Source: UMGS1696 sp964623635
Lineage (GTDB): Bacteria > Bacillota > Clostridia > Oscillospirales > CAG-272
Direction of reading: 5' to 3'
DNA length: 64,000 nt
NCBI GenBank assembly: GCA_964623635.1
Contig: CAZUUA010000008.1
Coordinates: 17,362-81,361 of the forward strand
This document shows positions 35,862 to 44,460 of the stretch, one piece after another. The position numbers and the translations under genes are program-made. Below the pieces are notes generated by a model. It made no database searches. It worked only from the letters and a program-made list of their open reading frames with translations, and was not told the origin of the DNA. Each line of letters starts with the position of its first letter. Position 1 is the stretch's first letter.

Positions 35862-36539
35862 ATGAGTACGAACGAAAAGACCGTAACCAAGGACGAAAAC
35901 AAGAAGGCTGAGGTCAAGGCTGAAAACAAGAAGGCTGAGACCAAAAAGGCCGACGCAGCAGAGACTGCCGAAGACGAGGAAGACGAAGAGGATGTGAACC
36001 CGGACGAGCTGTTCAAGCATCGGGAATCCATCGCACTGACCCCGGACAATGCATGGTTCTCTGCTTCTACCGGCGGACTGATCTCGCTGAAGATCATCAA
36101 CGCCGAAGGAGAGACCGAAGAATTCGAGCGTGTGGTGATCCGCCGTTCCTTCCCGGTGACAGCGCCCGACGAATTTCTGTCGGTACGTGAGCCGGACTCC
36201 CGGAAAAAGGGACGTGGTTCGGAGATCGGCATGATCCGGAACATCAACGTATTCGACAAGGCCACCATCGATCTGCTGAATGCGGAGCTGGAGCTGCGGT
36301 ACTTCACACCGGAGATCAAGAAGATCACAGCCGCCAAGGAAAAGTTCGGCTACTGCTACTGGGAAGCAGACACCAGTGCCGGACACGTATCCTTTGTTTT
36401 GAACAATCCCTTCTCCAACATCCGGAAGCTGGAGGACGGCCGTATCCTGATCGCCGACATGGACGGTAACTGCTTCCTGATCCCCAATCCGGAGGCCCTG
36501 GACCGTCAGAGCTACAAGGTCATCGAGATCTATATCTAA
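35862..36539 (+). CDS. DUF1854 domain protein
   Basis: 225 residues. Residues 1-45 are a lysine/glutamate-rich low-complexity tail (KKAEVKAENKKAETKKAD). The DUF1854 domain fills the rest: PDNAWFSASTGGLISLKI, ERVVIRRSFPVTAPDEFLSV, IGMIRNINVFDKATIDLL and a C-terminal IADMDGNCFLIPNPEALD. I recall that DUF1854 proteins in Proteobacteria are annotated as cyanophycin-metabolism associated and lie beside an ABC transporter; no cyanophycin gene is in this window. It lies 46 bp after exporter 1 and 54 bp before exporter 2. Confidence 0.85.
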   Translation: MSTNEKTVTKDENKKAEVKAENKKAETKKADAAETAEDEEDEEDVNPDELFKHRESIALTPDNAWFSASTGGLISLKIINAEGETEEFERVVIRRSFPVTAPDEFLSVREPDSRKKGRGSEIGMIRNINVFDKATIDLLNAELELRYFTPEIKKITAAKEKFGYCYWEADTSAGHVSFVLNNPFSNIRKLEDGRILIADMDGNCFLIPNPEALDRQSYKVIEIYI

Positions 36540-36593
36540 GCGTAACGAGCAAGTCTACCCTCTTACTTTTCTCCCAATGGAGGTATAAAACCC

Positions 36594-38873
36594 ATGAAAC
36601 TCATGTACGATCTGCCACAGGTGGACGAGGCTGCCTATCAGTCTGTCTCTGCCGGTGAAAAGAGAATGTACTGCGTTCCCTTCAATATGTATGAGGATCG
36701 CTTTGTGGCGGGCTGGACGGTCGTTACAGATAAGCACATCTACTGTATCTTAGACGGCAAAGTCCTGTCCACCACCGATTTGTCCCGCTGCACCGTATTT
36801 TCCACAGAAGTCCTGTACGGCAACTGTGCCTTCTATGCGTGTGTCGATGGGATCACTACCCTGGTCTGCCGGTTCCTGTCCGGCCGTAACCTGTCCCGGT
36901 ATTCCGTGCTGGTGAACGCCTGTGAAGCACTGGCAGAAAAGCTGCGCAACAAGGAAGCGCCCGGTGAGCCGGTGACCAACGACGAGAGAGAACGGTTCTG
37001 CCCCAAGTGCGGTCGTCCCTTCGTAGCCGGCACCACGGTTTGTCCTTTCTGCCGGGACACCAAGGAAGTGTACAAAAAGCTGTGGGCCCTGACCAAAGGT
37101 ATGCGGCTCATGCTGTTCTTCCCACTGTTTGTGTCCTTCTTTACCCTGGCCATCCAGTTCATTCTGCCGGCCATCCAGAAGATCGCCGTAAACGATTATC
37201 TGACCAACAAATCCATCTATCGGGAAGGCATCTCCTTCTCCGACCCGAACCTGCAGGCGTTCCTGCTGATCTTTGTTGCCATCATCTCCATCGACCTGTT
37301 CCAGCGTGCCATCGGCGTGATCCAAAGCCGGTTGTCTGCTATCTCCGGTAACAAGTTCACCCTGATGATGCGGACGCTGCTCTACGAAAAGATCCAGACC
37401 CTGTCCATTGCGTCCATCCAGAAAAAGTCTACCGGTGACCTGATGGGTCGTATCACCGGCGACGTAAACGTGGTACAGGGCTTTATGACCGGTCAGTTGC
37501 CGTCCCTGTTCTCCATGGGTGCATCCTTCGTGCTGGCGCTGGTATTCCTGCTGATCCTGGACCCGGTCATGAGCTTGTTCGTGTTCGTGCCCATTCCGCT
37601 GGTGGTATTCTTAGTATACAAATTCTGGGACACCATGCAGAACCGGAACCGGAAAGGCTGGGTGCTGGGCTACCATGTGAACCTGTTCTTACAGGACATT
37701 CTGAACGGTATCCGTGTGGTCAAGACCTTTGGTAACGAAGAGCGTGAGATCACCAAGTTCAACGACAAGACCGATGCAGCCGCCGTGCAGAACGAATCCA
37801 ATGCCAAGCTGTACGACACTGTGTTCCCGCTGCTGAGCTTTGTGGTGCGTTTTGGTTCCTACCTGATCCTGTTCTACGGGAACTACAAGCTGTTCACCGG
37901 CGACATGAACTACGGTGACCTGCACCAGTTCAACTCCTACGCCAACATCATCTACGGGCCGCTGATCACCATCACGTTCATTCCCCGTCAGGTATCCGCA
38001 TTCCTGACCTCGCTGGGTAAGGTGCTGGAGATCCTGGAAGAAGAACCGGAAGTATCCGATATCGGGCTGCCTATCGATATCAACATCGAAGGTGACGTGT
38101 CCATCAAGAACGTGACCTTCGGCTACGACTCCTACAACCCGGTACTGCAGAACATCAACCTGGACGTGAAGAAGGGTGAGATGATCGGTATCGTGGGCCA
38201 CTCCGGCTGTGGTAAGACCACGCTGATCAACCTGCTGATGCGTCTGTACGACGTAAACGAAGGTGAGATTTGCATCGACGACGTCAACATCAAGGACATC
38301 TCCCAGAATGCGCTCCGTTCTCAGATCGGTGTCGTGCTGCAGGAGACCCACCTGTTCTCCGGTTCCATCCGAGACAACATCAAGTACGCCAAGCCTCTGG
38401 CGTCGGATGAAGAAGTGGTAGCGGCTGCCAAGATGGCCAATGCCCACGACTTTATCGTGAACCTGCCCGAAGGCTACAACACCATGGTCGGCGAAAAGGG
38501 CTATTCCCTGTCCGGTGGTGAGCGGCAGAGAGTTGCCATTGCCCGTGCACTGATCCACAATCCGAAGATCCTGATCCTGGACGAAGCTACGGCTGCGCTG
38601 GATACCGAAACCGAAAAGCTGATCCAGGACGCCATCAACAAGCTGTCCAAGGACCGTACCACCTTTGCCATCGCCCACAGATTGTCCACCCTGCGGAATG
38701 CAGACCGACTGATCGTGCTGGACAAGGGGCACCTGGTAGAATGCGGTACACATCAGGAGCTGCTGGATCTGAAGGGCTTCTACTGGAAGCTGGTTATGGC
38801 ACAGCGACAGGGCTCCGGTTTTGCCAAGAAAAAGAAAACCGCAGAACCCGTAGCTGCAGCAGCTACCAAATAA
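36594..38873 (+). CDS. ABC exporter with N-terminal PH-like domain and zinc ribbon
   Basis: 759 residues. Residues about 10-120 look like a PH-like beta domain (DRFVAGWTVVTDKHIYCILD). The zinc ribbon is at Cys 136, 139, 150 and 153 (CPKCGRPF...CPFC). Six transmembrane helices follow, then the ATPase: GHSGCGKTT, LSGGERQRVAIARAL, ILILDEATAALD and IAHRLS. The Ala/Lys-rich tail is unstructured. GGAGG lies 10 bases before the ATG. It is last in the exporter-DUF1854-exporter cassette; a strong terminator follows. The substrate is unknown. Confidence 0.88.
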   Translation: MKLMYDLPQVDEAAYQSVSAGEKRMYCVPFNMYEDRFVAGWTVVTDKHIYCILDGKVLSTTDLSRCTVFSTEVLYGNCAFYACVDGITTLVCRFLSGRNLSRYSVLVNACEALAEKLRNKEAPGEPVTNDERERFCPKCGRPFVAGTTVCPFCRDTKEVYKKLWALTKGMRLMLFFPLFVSFFTLAIQFILPAIQKIAVNDYLTNKSIYREGISFSDPNLQAFLLIFVAIISIDLFQRAIGVIQSRLSAISGNKFTLMMRTLLYEKIQTLSIASIQKKSTGDLMGRITGDVNVVQGFMTGQLPSLFSMGASFVLALVFLLILDPVMSLFVFVPIPLVVFLVYKFWDTMQNRNRKGWVLGYHVNLFLQDILNGIRVVKTFGNEEREITKFNDKTDAAAVQNESNAKLYDTVFPLLSFVVRFGSYLILFYGNYKLFTGDMNYGDLHQFNSYANIIYGPLITITFIPRQVSAFLTSLGKVLEILEEEPEVSDIGLPIDINIEGDVSIKNVTFGYDSYNPVLQNINLDVKKGEMIGIVGHSGCGKTTLINLLMRLYDVNEGEICIDDVNIKDISQNALRSQIGVVLQETHLFSGSIRDNIKYAKPLASDEEVVAAAKMANAHDFIVNLPEGYNTMVGEKGYSLSGGERQRVAIARALIHNPKILILDEATAALDTETEKLIQDAINKLSKDRTTFAIAHRLSTLRNADRLIVLDKGHLVECGTHQELLDLKGFYWKLVMAQRQGSGFAKKKKTAEPVAAAATK

Positions 38874-38886
38874 AATCAAAACGGAG

Positions 38887-38949
38887 AAATACCACGTTTG
38901 TGCGGACCTTTCCCATGGGAAGTCTACCACCAAACGTGGTATTCTTTTT
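38887..38949 (+). terminator. Intrinsic terminator of the ABC-DUF1854 cassette
   Basis: A perfect 13-bp stem (AATACCACGTTTG with CAAACGTGGTATT) followed by CTTTTT. Confidence 0.88.
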
Positions 38950-38955
38950 GCACAT

Positions 38956-38996
38956 AAAAATACGGTACGACCCACCGAAGAGCCTGTACCGTATTT
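38956..38996 (-). terminator. Intrinsic terminator of the GH10 gene
   Basis: An 11-bp stem (AAATACGGTAC with GTACCGTATTT) ending in T5 on the minus strand. Confidence 0.85.
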
Positions 38997-39012
38997 ACAT
39001 TGCCAAATTCGA

Positions 39013-40350
39013 TTATTTTACCACAATTCTCGTCTTGTTGCCGCTGTCCTTGGTCAGGTGGATCTGCTGTGCAGTCTGGCCGTTGATGGTGCAGTCGTAC
39101 TTGCCCCAGAAACCGTTCCAGCTTACCCAACCCCCTTCGTCTGTGGTCAGGTCTACCTCGGTGTGCCAGGTCTCGTGGAACAGCTTGCGCAGCATATAGT
39201 ACGCCGGCTTGGGGGTCATGTCAAAGCGGCACAGACCGGCACGGAAGTAGTTCTCGCCGGCCTTCATGTCACCCTGCGGTGCAAAGGCTGCGTAGCCGTC
39301 CACCAGGTTCCAGTAGATCGTCGCTTCCATAGCAGGATGGGAGAACCAGATCTCCATGAGGTACCGCAGTACTTCGGCCTGCAGCTCTTCGTCCTCCGGC
39401 AGATCGGTGTAACAGGGAATGGTGATCTCCGTGATCTGCATGGGCAGACCCAGCTTGGCATAGGTGTCCATGACGTTGTATAAGTGAGAAGGCGTATAGT
39501 AAGGCTTGGTATCTCTTTCTTCATTCTCCGCACGGAAGAACATATGGAACTGCATACCGACCGCATCGATGGGGGTACCCTTATCCAGTGCCCGTTCGAT
39601 CTGCTGGTAGTAGGGACCTCTCTGCCAGGAGAACAGGCTGGTCCACGCATGGGAAGCTTCGTTGATGATCAGCTCATTGTTGGGCAAATGCCGTCTGGCG
39701 GTGTTGAAGCTCCATTCCACCACATCTCTGGCGGTGAAGAGCTGGCTGCTCTTGCGGCCCTGTGCATAGGTGTCGTACTTGCCGCAGTACAGCTCGTTGG
39801 TCACTTCCCAGCTGGGGATCACGTCCCGATACCGTTCGGCGCATTCCCGGATCCGCTTGTCCATCGCACGCTTGATGCCGGTGATGCTGTCGGGTGCCCA
39901 CAGGGGAGTCCACTGGTCGTAGTTCAGGCAGTGGCACTTGGGGGTGATGCCGACTTCTTTACAATAGTCAACACACAGGTCCGGTGCGGGTCTGCGGTAT
40001 ACCTTGGGAGAATCGGCAGCAAAACGAGGCTGTCCTTCCACAGGCTCCAGGTCACTCCAATAGAAGGGGACCGTTGCCAGGTTGAAGATCTGGGGGAACA
40101 GCTCACGGTAGGCCTGGTTCTTCTCGGCACATTCAAATTCCTCCAGCATGAAGATGTTGGCGCCCATTTTGAAATCATGATCCTTCAGGTTCAGGTGGAT
40201 CTTGGCACCGGCGATGGGCTTGCCTGCTTCGTCCACCACCTGCAGGGATCCTTTGCCGGTTCTATGATGCCGGATGCTATAGTCCAGGCGATCCTTGATC
40301 AGATCCTCTTCCCGGCGAAATCCAGCTAAGATCGTATCGGTTCTGCTCAT
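39013..40350 (-). CDS. GH10 endo-beta-1,4-xylanase-like protein
   Basis: 445 residues, no signal peptide. A short N-terminal beta module (residues about 30-65, GSLQVVDEAGKPIAGAKIHL) is followed by the GH10 barrel with the acid/base in SWEVTNELYCG (Glu 186) and the nucleophile in MQITEITIP (Glu 308). A C-terminal extension has WVSWNGFWGKYDCTINGQTAQ. GH10 enzymes cleave xylan; without an export signal this one would act on imported xylo-oligosaccharides. It has its own promoter at 40387-40415 and GGAGG before the ATG. Confidence 0.88.
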   Translation of the reverse strand: MSRTDTILAGFRREEDLIKDRLDYSIRHHRTGKGSLQVVDEAGKPIAGAKIHLNLKDHDFKMGANIFMLEEFECAEKNQAYRELFPQIFNLATVPFYWSDLEPVEGQPRFAADSPKVYRRPAPDLCVDYCKEVGITPKCHCLNYDQWTPLWAPDSITGIKRAMDKRIRECAERYRDVIPSWEVTNELYCGKYDTYAQGRKSSQLFTARDVVEWSFNTARRHLPNNELIINEASHAWTSLFSWQRGPYYQQIERALDKGTPIDAVGMQFHMFFRAENEERDTKPYYTPSHLYNVMDTYAKLGLPMQITEITIPCYTDLPEDEELQAEVLRYLMEIWFSHPAMEATIYWNLVDGYAAFAPQGDMKAGENYFRAGLCRFDMTPKPAYYMLRKLFHETWHTEVDLTTDEGGWVSWNGFWGKYDCTINGQTAQQIHLTKDSGNKTRIVVK

Positions 40351-40386
40351 AAATGCAGCCTCCTTGCACGCATAAGATGTAGGATT

Positions 40387-40415
40387 AGTATACCATATTT
40401 ATATGAAAAAGTCAA
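40387..40415 (-). promoter_or_regulatory. Sigma-A promoter of the GH10 gene
   Basis: On the minus strand TTGACT (40415-40410), a 17-bp spacer and TATACT (40392-40387), 37 bp before the ATG. Confidence 0.8.
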
Positions 40416-40541
40416 GGGAAAATCAGATATACGATGGCAGCGTGGGGAATCAAAATGATTCTGCAGCGATACCCATATAGAAAATGGGTACAAGGCATTC
40501 GTTGACCTTGCACCCATCTATGTGACTTCTTACCTCTGCCT

Positions 40542-42110
40542 TTACGAAAGCATCGCTTCGTCCAGCCAGGCGATCCGGCCTTCGAACCAATCTACCAGAA
40601 ACTGCAGATTTTCATCGTAGTCCAGTGTGGGTTCCATGTGATACGGGGAATAGCGGCCGTATAGATCCCAGCCACCTTCCTCGTAGTTGCGCCGGAACGA
40701 TGCGTCGTATTTGTCTATGTACTGCCCGATCCGGCTCCGACCCAGCTCGTTGTCTGCGTAGATATTCTCGAACAGTGCGTGCTGCTCCCGGTATCGTTCG
40801 TTCACCATTTCCGTAAAGCCTTCCTGATGCTCGAACAGTGCGCCAAACCAGCCTTGCCGGTTCCAGAAGCCATGGGTGCTGTCGCCGCTGTTGTCCCCTC
40901 GTCCTTCGATGTTCAAATAGATCTTGTACCCTTCCTCGTCCACGTACGGCGATACGTTCCCGGACGACAGGTCAAAGTCCCACACAGGCCCGGCATACAG
41001 CTTGTTTCCCTTGATAAAATACCGTGTGGAAAAGCTATTGCTGTCCAGATTTTTGGTCACCTCTAAGGTCAGGTACACGTTCACGAAGGAATCCAGATCA
41101 AAATAGTCTTCCCCGTGGCCTTCCAGCAGCGCCGTTTCTGCTGCGGCTAAAAATGTATCCAGCCACGAGCGCATCTCCTCCGGCACGTCCTCCGGCTCAT
41201 CCACCTTGAACCGCAGCCCCAGGGACGTCACCAGATAATAGCTGCCATCGTCCCGGTTGCCGTCGATCTCCAGGATGCATTCGTGCCCGGTGGTATCGAC
41301 GTCCACACGGGTCTTTTTGTCGGTCACCGCTTCCACCAGATCATAGGTGCCCTTGTACTTGCCGTTGAAGAATACCTCCACCACCTTGGTTTTCATGGTG
41401 TAGGGCGCACCCAGATCCGCTGCCAAGGTCAGACCGATGCTGCTGCGGAGCATGGTTTTGTCGTGGAGATTGGCAAGCAGATTCCACCGTTTACCCTTGC
41501 CCATGCCAAAGAGACTTTCCGATTCCGATAATTTGATCGCATAGGGAAACTTGGGACCTGCCGCCGTGCTGTTTCCCCGGACACGGATCTGGCAGTCGGT
41601 CATGGACAGGGATTCGCCGTCTTCCCCGACAGCAGGCACGAACCCCAGTCGACAACCGTAGTATTCTCTGGATACCTCCGTGCGGTTGTCGTCCATGGTG
41701 ATGTACACCCGTGCCACGTCTCCCTGCTTCAGGGTCAGTATCTGGGACGCTTCCACGATCTGGAGATACATGGCTTCCAGCTCCCCTTGGGTCAGGTCGT
41801 CCCGCATGAGCTCGAACCGCATGGCCGTCTGATATTCCCGATAGACCGACATGGCTTCCTCGTCATAGTCCGACAGTCGGTGCACCAGATCCAATGCGTT
41901 GGTACAGGCTCGCTTGGCGTCAAAGGCACTCTCGAACTGCCACCGGCTCTCCGGCAGCGGTACGTTTTCGTCAGCTGCGGTCTCCGTCTCCGGGTAGATT
42001 TCCTGGTTCCGGCACCCGGTCAGCAGCACGGTCGGCAGACTTGTCAGCAGGAGCACCAGCACCAGCGTGGTCTTCCATGGGCTTGCCTTGCGGGAATGGT
42101 TCCTTTCCAT
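40542..42110 (-). CDS. CotH-kinase family lipoprotein
   Basis: 522 residues. The lipoprotein signal TTLVLVLLLTSLPTVLLTGC ends at a lipobox cysteine near residue 33. The CotH domain has IRVRGNSTAAGPKFPYAIKL, WNLLANLHDKTMLRS, ECILEIDGNRDDG and AGPVWDFDLSSGN, the pattern of spore-coat CotH protein kinases, here surface-anchored. The start at 42110 is the first ATG giving a sensible signal peptide. It overlaps the last 140 bp of the upstream ABC gene in another frame, which is unusual, and no strong ribosome site is visible. Translation may depend on the upstream gene. Confidence 0.82.
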   Translation of the reverse strand: MERNHSRKASPWKTTLVLVLLLTSLPTVLLTGCRNQEIYPETETAADENVPLPESRWQFESAFDAKRACTNALDLVHRLSDYDEEAMSVYREYQTAMRFELMRDDLTQGELEAMYLQIVEASQILTLKQGDVARVYITMDDNRTEVSREYYGCRLGFVPAVGEDGESLSMTDCQIRVRGNSTAAGPKFPYAIKLSESESLFGMGKGKRWNLLANLHDKTMLRSSIGLTLAADLGAPYTMKTKVVEVFFNGKYKGTYDLVEAVTDKKTRVDVDTTGHECILEIDGNRDDGSYYLVTSLGLRFKVDEPEDVPEEMRSWLDTFLAAAETALLEGHGEDYFDLDSFVNVYLTLEVTKNLDSNSFSTRYFIKGNKLYAGPVWDFDLSSGNVSPYVDEEGYKIYLNIEGRGDNSGDSTHGFWNRQGWFGALFEHQEGFTEMVNERYREQHALFENIYADNELGRSRIGQYIDKYDASFRRNYEEGGWDLYGRYSPYHMEPTLDYDENLQFLVDWFEGRIAWLDEAMLS

Positions 42111-44232
42111 GCCGGAACGGTGGCTTACCGTCTCTTGGTGGCATCGGCGGCCTTCCTGCAGGGAATGGCGACCTTCCGTCTTTGGGTGGCATCGGCGGCC
42201 TTCCTGCAGGGAATGGCGACCTTCCCATTGGCATTGGTGGGTGATTTTCCGGTATTCTCGATCCAGCATAGTCTTCCTCCCCATGATCCTGGGTATTGTC
42301 GGTATCCGTGATGTATCGTTTGGCTTGCGTGGAGAATAATGTGTAATAGGCGCCGTGGTGCTGCATCAGCTCGCTGTGGCTGCCGATCTCAATGACCTTC
42401 CCGTATTCCAGCACCACCACCTTGTTGGCCACTGTAGCCGAAGACAGCCGGTGGGACACGAAAATGGTGGTCTTGTCCTTGCGCAGGGAGTCGAACTGGT
42501 TGTAGATCTCCTGCTCGGCAATGGGGTCCAGAGATGCGGTGGGTTCGTCCAGAATGATGATGTCGGAGTCCGAATAGAACGCACGGGCAATGGACAGCTT
42601 CTGCCACTGACCAATGGACAGCTCGATGCCGTTCTCCTCAAAGTAGCGCATCAGCGGCGTGTCGTACCCATCCGGCAGCTTCTCGATAAACTGGTCGGCA
42701 CTGCTCTGCTCGGCGGCCTGTCGTATCCCGTCCATGTCCTCTCCACGGGAAAGCTGGCCGAACTGGATGTTCTCCTTCACGTTCACCGCATACTTGCCGA
42801 AGTCCTGGAAAATAATGCCAAACAGCTGGTACAGGTCCTCCACTGCATACTCCCGGATGTCGTGACCGTCCAGGGTGATCGTGCCCTCTGTGGGATCGTA
42901 AAGCCGGGTCAGCAGCTTGATCAGTGTGGTCTTTCCGGCGCCGTTCAGTCCCACCAGTGCCACGGTGTCTCCCGGCTCGATGGTCAGGTTCACGTGGTCG
43001 ATGACGTTGCGTTCGGTACCCGGATAGGCAAAGGACACGTTGTCGAACACGATGGTGTGACCGGTGTGATGGGTGACCTTCCGGGGTTCCGTTCGTTCTG
43101 CCAGCAGTGGCACGATGGTGACCTTTTCCTGCATGAAGGTGATCAGGTTGTCGATGAACAATGTGCCTTCGTAAATGGTGGCGGTGGTGGAGATCAGGGT
43201 ACCGATGCCGTGTGCGATGGAATGCAGGGCACCGGTGTACAGCGAATAGTCACCCACCTCGTACTTGCCTTCGGTCACACCTTTTGCGATGAACAGGAAC
43301 AGCGCACAGTTCACCGCCGTAGAGAGCACCGAGGACAGCATATGCCAAAGTCCTTCACCTACGAACAGCTTTTTCAGTCCGTCGAAATACTGCCGGAAGG
43401 TCTCGTTGTACCGGCCGATGAACAGCTCCGACAGCCCGAACAGCCGCACTTCCTTGACCATATCCTTGTTGGTCATCAGGTTGGAATAATAGTTCATCTG
43501 CCGCCGTTCCTTGGAGTGGTGGCGCATATAGTGGAAGTTTTTCCGGCGGTAGATAAAGTTGATCAGCGCCGTGGGAATGCTGAGCAGGGCAATGATCCAA
43601 GGGGCCACCGAGCTGACGTTTGCCAATACCACGATGAAGGACACCATGCTGATGATGGTGGAGATCACGTTAAAGTTGGCGTTGATGATCTGTAGGGGTC
43701 TGTGTCCGGCTTCTCTGCGTGCGTTCTCCAACTTTTCGTAGAAATCCGGTCGGTCGAAGGATGCCAGATCCACGGTCTTTGCCTTGTGCATAAGCCGGAG
43801 ATTGACGGTATTGGTGACCAGCTCCCCGGCGATGTTGGTGACGATATTGGACAAACGGCTGATCATGCTGGTGAAGAAGCTAAAGGCAAACTGCAGCACC
43901 AGCAGCCCTGCTACCACGGACAATTCACTGGGCATTCCATTCTTTGCCGACACATAGGCCGAGGCTAAGCTGTTGAGTAGCCGGCTACTGATCAGGGCAC
44001 TGATGACCGGTGTTATTCCGTTGAAGACAGCCATGAAGACCATGAAGAACAGGATCCAGTGCTTTGTCTCCCAAACGATACGGAAAATGTATACGAGCCG
44101 TTTGCAGAATTTGGAGATCAGACGCCACAGGTACCCCGGCACTTCCCGGAGCGATTGCGGCTTTGGTTCCATGAGTTTTTCTCTTGCTTTTTCCTGAGGT
44201 CCCATGAACCCCGGCGGCGGCGGTATCATCAT
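41971..44232 (-). CDS. ABC exporter with proline-rich repeat tail
   Basis: 753 residues: six transmembrane helices (about 45-345) and an ATPase (about 395-630) with Walker A GLNGAGKTT, the variant signature LSIGQWQKLSIARA, Walker B IIILDEPTASLD and VSHRLS. The remaining 110 residues are a tail of repeated GRSPFPAGRPPMPP units, encoded by a 48-bp DNA repeat, followed by an Ala/Asp-rich end. The family normally stops soon after the ATPase. GGAG lies upstream of the ATG and a consensus promoter at 44274-44302. The tail overlaps the CotH gene by 140 bp. Confidence 0.85.
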   Translation of the reverse strand: MMIPPPPGFMGPQEKAREKLMEPKPQSLREVPGYLWRLISKFCKRLVYIFRIVWETKHWILFFMVFMAVFNGITPVISALISSRLLNSLASAYVSAKNGMPSELSVVAGLLVLQFAFSFFTSMISRLSNIVTNIAGELVTNTVNLRLMHKAKTVDLASFDRPDFYEKLENARREAGHRPLQIINANFNVISTIISMVSFIVVLANVSSVAPWIIALLSIPTALINFIYRRKNFHYMRHHSKERRQMNYYSNLMTNKDMVKEVRLFGLSELFIGRYNETFRQYFDGLKKLFVGEGLWHMLSSVLSTAVNCALFLFIAKGVTEGKYEVGDYSLYTGALHSIAHGIGTLISTTATIYEGTLFIDNLITFMQEKVTIVPLLAERTEPRKVTHHTGHTIVFDNVSFAYPGTERNVIDHVNLTIEPGDTVALVGLNGAGKTTLIKLLTRLYDPTEGTITLDGHDIREYAVEDLYQLFGIIFQDFGKYAVNVKENIQFGQLSRGEDMDGIRQAAEQSSADQFIEKLPDGYDTPLMRYFEENGIELSIGQWQKLSIARAFYSDSDIIILDEPTASLDPIAEQEIYNQFDSLRKDKTTIFVSHRLSSATVANKVVVLEYGKVIEIGSHSELMQHHGAYYTLFSTQAKRYITDTDNTQDHGEEDYAGSRIPENHPPMPMGRSPFPAGRPPMPPKDGRSPFPAGRPPMPPRDGKPPFRHGKEPFPQGKPMEDHAGAGAPADKSADRAADRVPEPGNLPGDGDRS
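42129..42224. repeat. 48-bp tandem repeat in the ABC exporter tail
   Basis: Two 48-bp units (42129-42176 and 42177-42224) differing at two positions, with a third degenerate copy to about 42240. They encode 16-residue proline-rich repeats in the exporter frame. Confidence 0.92.
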
Positions 44233-44273
44233 ATGGTGTTCTCCTTTGCGTTTTATGAAATGTATACGACACT

Positions 44274-44302
44274 ATTATACCGCACGGCGCAGGATTTGTC
44301 AA
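44274..44302 (-). promoter_or_regulatory. Consensus sigma-A promoter of the ABC exporter/CotH unit
   Basis: On the minus strand TTGACA (44302-44297), a 17-bp spacer and TATAAT (44279-44274), about 40 bp before the ATG. Confidence 0.85.
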
Positions 44303-44362
44303 ATGTTATCGTAATAAAGCAAATGAATTCTGCAATTTCACGGATAGGCCCGGCGACATTCA

Positions 44363-44378
44363 CAAATATTTGCGCAAA
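44363..44378. promoter_or_regulatory. Overlapping palindromes upstream of the solute-binding protein promoter
   Basis: CAAATATTTG (44363-44372) overlaps TTTGCGCAAA (44369-44378), 15 bp upstream of the -35 box at 44393. It is a possible operator; the regulator is unknown. Confidence 0.4.
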
Positions 44379-44392
44379 TTCGTACATTTCTA

Positions 44393-44421
44393 TTTACAAA
44401 CGGCTAAAAATATGCTATACT
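44393..44421 (+). promoter_or_regulatory. Sigma-A promoter of solute-binding lipoprotein 1
   Basis: TTTACA, a 17-bp spacer and TATACT, 40 bp before the ATG. Confidence 0.8.
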
Positions 44422-44460
44422 GATGATACTTCACATGATACGGAAACGGAGACAACGAAC

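Noticed and set aside
33899..36337. Very long minus-strand frame (over 800 codons) opposite the exporter 1 and DUF1854 genes
   Set aside because: It mirrors highly biased coding regions; the plus-strand products have complete domain structure, the antisense one has none.
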